This document shows positions 35,401-38,773 of a stretch of DNA of 38,773 nt, in pieces. Below the pieces are notes generated by a model that saw only the letters and a list, made by a program, of their open reading frames with translations, searched no databases and had not been told where the DNA came from. Numbering within the stretch: position 1 is the stretch's first letter; every line of letters begins with the position of its first letter. The translations under genes were made by a program, and so were the position numbers. Origin of the DNA: Condylostoma magnum (lineage: Eukaryota; Ciliophora; Heterotrichea; Heterotrichida; Condylostomatidae); NCBI GenBank assembly GCA_920105805.1, contig CAKKTI010000189.1, forward strand, positions 1 to 38,773. The letters run 5' to 3'.

Positions 35401-36581
35401 AAAGCTATGAGTACCTTGAATCTACTTACAAAGGTGACTGGCTGAATTTGTTAGATATTGAGAAATTATATCCGTTATCATTCTTAGATATAATAAAACT
35501 GATCAAATAAGCTAGGACTGAACTAGGAACTACAAACTGGTACTCGTTCTCTGATACTTAAATCAAATGAACTGAGAATCGTCACTTTGAGGATGATTGT
35601 CCTGATATCTCCGATATAGTTTTCAAAGAATTGTACATTCCTGGTACATAAATAGGAATCGATAGAATTTGTCCGACTGTTTTTGTAGTTTAAAGTTAAT
35701 AGAATAATAGAGGTATTACTTTTAAAGGAGTTAACGATAGATACTACTCCTATTTGCTTTAAGTTCAGCACTAGACGTCTAATAAATGTAGAGAATAAGG
35801 GTAGATTATAAAACTCATGAACTACTTTTTCTCTTAGCAAACTTCAGTAAGTAAATGTCTAAAAATTAGTTAGAATGATATGATTAATATCGATCCTGCA
35901 GTTTGCTTAGTACCATGGGACAGTGATTAGGTAGCTTTATAAGAAATATACGAAAATACAATGAATGAAATAGGATATGACCCAGATAGCTTTATTGATG
36001 AGTACTTTGAGTAATTGTAACAGTGCTCAAATACCTAATCTATTGCTAATTTAGTAAGCAAATATCAAGAAAATATCCCGTAAAATTTACTATCAAAATA
36101 TTTAAAGAGACTTTTAAATAATCCTGATAAATATTTTATAGTCAAAAAATAATTCACGGAATAGTTAGGAATTTTGTGAATCTTTTCAATTTTAACTGGC
36201 CTTGATTTGGATAGTTAATTTTTGTATAACTTTCATTTAAGTCCAGGCTCTGGGGCTATTAACTTTTCAGCTTTTCCATATACTAGAAATTATGAATAAT
36301 TACCAGGAATCAGATTATCTTTGAACATTGTTGAATTTATAGGATAAGCTGGATTAAAAGGAATAATCCCATCTTAAGTTCATTATATCATTAAATTGTT
36401 GTTAAAAAATGAAGGTAGATTAGAAAGTATGCTTTAATTAATTTATCAAGATGATACAAGAGCTAATTTAGTTATGCAGAGAATTAAAGAATTAGAAGAC
36501 ATTGAAAAAATTCATATGTATCTAGATGTTTACAGAGAACAATTTACATGCGAGTCACCCCTTTGGAATCCGTGGTTTTAG
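26427..36581 (+). CDS. TRRAP: TRRAP/Tra1, PIKK-family pseudokinase of SAGA/NuA4
   Basis: A 3,384-residue protein in one frame over 10.2 kb. It is the activator-docking scaffold of histone-acetyltransferase complexes. The N-terminal two thirds are HEAT/TPR-type helical repeats (for example IRKDLFQGFTHLIKSN, LRATWFGAMLEFLEIA). The FAT region is around residues 2390-3000 (ERLNENEYAWGWRLYMA) and the PI3K-like domain follows (KELYIPGTQIGIDR, PGSGAINFSAFPYTRN). It lacks the catalytic DxxxxN/DFG residues, as TRRAP always does. The FATC end is SPLWNPWF directly before TAG 36579-36581, matching the family's terminal Trp-x-Pro-Trp-Leu. The last 47 codons use CAA/CAG and TGG only. Hundreds of TAA/TAG encode Gln and many TGA encode Trp. 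It is somewhat shorter than human TRRAP. In-frame 15-nt introns cannot be excluded. Confidence 0.96.
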
Positions 36582-36600
36582 TTAAATAATAATTACTAAA

Positions 36601-38316
36601 CTAATTATAGCATTCTTCTACGTAATTAATAAAAATCTGGCTGTGCAGGAAGTTTTTGAGAAATGGTTAGTCTAATTCATCTGAACTTTATAGGACTTAT
36701 TAGGACAATTAAGTTATATCTAATTCCTACCCTATGTAGTTTTCAAAGCACTTCTGTATTATATCTTATCAAGTTTAGTGAAGTAAGACTATCATTTTTT
36801 CTACTATTTTTTTTACTTTGGGAGAAAATTAGTCAATAGTTTCCAGTTTATTATGCAGAATTTCTAGTTTAGAATATAGATTATTGCTGTAAATAAATTC
36901 TATATTTTAATCTTAGTTAAGTATCTCTGTATTGTTATCTAGTTAAATTCATATGATGTGCTTTTAGTCTTCAATTTTCGAAGGTATTTTTCCAGGCAAT
37001 CCCGCAATGAAGGGTATGGGAGCTTGGATTATATCATGTAGAGATTAGGGTAGTAAAGGTACCATTAGATGTGGTCATTCAAATGGATATATTAAGGATT
37101 ATAGTCCTAGAACACATGAACTTACTTATTTATAAGATTATCCCACAAAAATTATTGATTTTTCTTATAAGAAAGCCATAAGAATTAAAAACAAATTGTC
37201 AATAGTAAAAGTTTGAAACAGTACAGGTGTAAACCACAAACTGTCTAGTTTTCAAAGCTCTTAGGGTATAACTATATCCACTGCTTCTAAAAAGTTAGCT
37301 TCAATATAAACATGTTATCCAGGTTATATCTCTTATAAAGATTAATAGCAATCTAGTAAATAAATTTCATCGCTCTGTAATACATCTTATTACTATTTCA
37401 AGCTTAACAAAGAATCTTTAGCATAAGGTGATACTGATAAAGAATTGGCTATACTTGACATTCTACGAAGTCTTTTCATTGTGACTAATCTATCTAAAAT
37501 CTAATAATGTAATTCAAAGCAAGGATAATACGAGACTAAGCAATAAGCTTTTTTGCATATTGTTTCACAGTCTGAGTTTCCCTGCTAGTCCTGATTGTGA
37601 ATAAAATCATCAATTGCTATACAGATACAATATATCACTTGTTTTCTGTAGTTGGGAAAATTAATATCAGGCAGAAAAGTGTCTTTCTCAGTAGATTTGA
37701 GTGTAAAAAGGTATAAATTTTCATCTGAGGTTTATTATGTGTACATGATTTTGTGAATATCGGTAGAAGATTCACTTATTTATATCTTTTCGGGAGTTAA
37801 TCCTTATGGAAATACAAAATCAGTTATTACTCTACGTACAGGGCTATCTTCCCCAAAGCTTTCATTTGGATACTAGTATAGTATTTCATTTTAGTTTGAT
37901 TATCCAATTCCAATAATGAAAAGCTCCTCAAATATCTTAGTTTCAGTATTACAAGAGGACTATGGTGTCAGATTTGATTGGTTGATTTGCTGGATTATGT
38001 TTTGAGACATTGTTTTGAAAAATTCATTCTGGGCATGAATTCCACTCCCACACAAAGTAGTAGCAAAATCCTGCATCTACGAATTAAAACTTCCTCCAAA
38101 ATTCTACAAAATGCTAACTCTATCCTATAACTCTCTATTCTAAGCAATCAACTCATCAATTTACTTCTAATACTTCTTTCTTTCCTTCTCAGAAGACTAG
38201 TACAACTCCTATACCTCCTCTTATAACTTCTCATTGCTCTCTCTTAATCTTAAATTCTGTTTAACTAAATTCTAATACCTCTACTACCAATAAGACTCAA
38301 TATCAGGATCTGCCAT
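36601..38316 (-). CDS. Coiled-coil/DENN-domain protein
   Basis: A 571-residue protein. Residues of roughly 10-95 are a coiled coil (NLRLRESNEKLQEEVQELY, KKYQKQIDELIAQNRELQ). A tripartite DENN domain follows: uDENN from FEELFIIGIGQ, cDENN with EKSIIFVGQSYKQVSSCVLG and YPFEWPHLMVPLLPQSL, then dDENN ending FLKNFLHSQIFINYVEE. DENN proteins are guanine-nucleotide exchange factors for Rab GTPases; whether it acts on the Rab at 19697 is unknown. The near-invariant Trp414 of PFEWPH is TGA (37075-37077). The stop is TAG at 36601-36603 after EECYN, 19 bp from the TRRAP stop. The start ATG at 38316 is 5 bp from the next divergent ATG; starting at 38010 would lose the coil but keep the DENN domain. Confidence 0.93.
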
Positions 38317-38321
38317 AAAAT
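38317..38321. promoter_or_regulatory. 5-bp spacer between divergent start codons
   Basis: Five A/T bases separate the DENN start (38316, minus) from the start of the Cys-rich secreted gene (38322, plus). No promoter can fit here, so control elements must lie inside coding sequence, or one start is further in. Both N-termini are coherent: a coiled-coil lead on one side and a signal peptide on the other. Confidence 0.35.
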
Positions 38322-38773
38322 ATGTTGAGTTTTCTTATAAGCTTATCAGTTTCCTAAACTTTAGACCTTGACTGCCCTCCCACATGTGAGAGCTACATGG
38401 TAATCTCTATACAGATTGGCAACGGTAAATGCAATTACGAGTGTATGACTCCCGCCTGCAACTACGACACACCACAAAACATAAGTGCTAAAAACCTTTC
38501 CATCCTCTTCCGCAGTTCTGACTGCTTTTCCGAATGTGTCTAATCAGGCTGTGATTTGAATCTTTTAAATAACAAAACCTGTGATGAAAGTTGCCGGTCA
38601 GTTGAGTGCGCCTGGGATTTATAGGACTGCGGATATTGTAATGAGGGGTGTTTTCTAGAAACGCTGTAAAATGACACATGTGATGAAGAGTGCAAGACAT
38701 TAGAGTGTAGATTTGACTTAAACATGTGTGGATGGTGCAATTTAGATTGCTTTTATGGGTAAGAAGTGGATTC
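38322..38773 (+). CDS. Secreted Cys-rich protein with Notch/LNR-like repeats (partial)
   Basis: The first 150 codons of a gene that runs off the right edge. It starts MLSFLISLSVSQTLDLD, a short signal peptide. The rest is built of repeated Cys/Asp modules: CDESCRSVECAWDLQDCG and CDEECKTLECRFDLNMCG. These match the Lin-12/Notch repeat pattern (Cys-Asp-Glu-x-Cys-x-x-x-x-Cys-x-x-Asp-x-x-x-Cys), a calcium-binding extracellular fold. LNR repeats are abundant in ciliate surface and secreted proteins. TAA/TAG encode Gln (SVSQTL, WDLQDC). Membrane anchoring cannot be judged from the visible part. Confidence 0.85.

Noticed and set aside
1-38773. Karyorelict-type code with TGA as the only stop
   Set aside because: It would require Rab, TRRAP, DENN, the secreted protein, and the proteins ending at 12098 and 19686 to run on past natural C-termini into the coding sequence of convergent neighbours. 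TAG after the Rab Cys-Cys and after the TRRAP FATC end is much simpler.
1-38773. tRNA, rRNA, CRISPR, telomere repeats, transposons or virus-derived elements
   Set aside because: I looked for cloverleaf-like GC-rich blocks, regular repeat arrays, C4A4-type telomere runs and reverse-transcriptase, integrase or transposase motifs, and saw none.

Overview
The window reads as macronuclear-type, gene-dense ciliate DNA with an unusual genetic code. In the standard code nothing longer than about 125 residues is open. With TAA and TAG read as Gln and TGA read as Trp, long conserved proteins appear on both strands: a 3,384-residue TRRAP/Tra1, FEN1, a Rab21-like GTPase, a cytosolic metallocarboxypeptidase, a DENN protein, a CDPK and a glutathione S-transferase. 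All three codons also act as stops. The Rab ends in Cys-Cys directly before TAG, TRRAP ends in its FATC-like Trp-Phe directly before TAG, and FEN1 ends at a TGA with no in-frame TAA/TAG for at least 100 bases after it. My 21 complete gene ends split into about 8 TGA, 6 TAA and 7 TAG. This matches the fully ambiguous code known from the heterotrich Condylostoma (NCBI table 28) better than the karyorelict code, where only TGA stops. Three putative introns of 14-15 nt also fit heterotrichs. Condylostoma or a close relative is therefore my inference; no ribosomal or mitochondrial marker is present to confirm it.

Layout. 1-4121: start of a minus-strand gene, an LRR/coiled-coil gene, an IQ-motif gene, and a divergent glutathione S-transferase. 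4397-12015: a CDPK, a minus coiled-coil gene, two small plus genes, a DYRK-like pseudokinase, and an SCP/FCP1-type phosphatase with two 15-nt introns. 12098-16674: a basic protein, FEN1, a small secreted Gln-rich protein, and a lipid-anchored CDPK-like pseudokinase. 17079-20486: a type I membrane protein, a conserved Cys-pair protein, the Rab, and a 45-residue membrane protein. 20717-25504: an IQ/DUF4378-like protein facing a CCP-type carboxypeptidase. 25505-26426: unresolved. 26427-36581: TRRAP in one reading frame. 36601-38316: a coiled-coil/DENN protein. 38322-38773: the start of a secreted protein with Notch/LNR-like repeats that runs off the window.

Spacing is extremely tight. Divergent start codons lie 5, 13 and 23 bp apart, and convergent stop codons 6, 10 and 19 bp apart. 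UTRs must be very short or overlap, which fits a system where distance to the mRNA 3' end tells stop from sense. Gene functions are mixed (calcium and kinase signalling, cilia/microtubules, membrane traffic, DNA repair, chromatin), with no sign of an operon or pathway cluster. I saw no rRNA, tRNA, CRISPR, transposon or virus-derived element.
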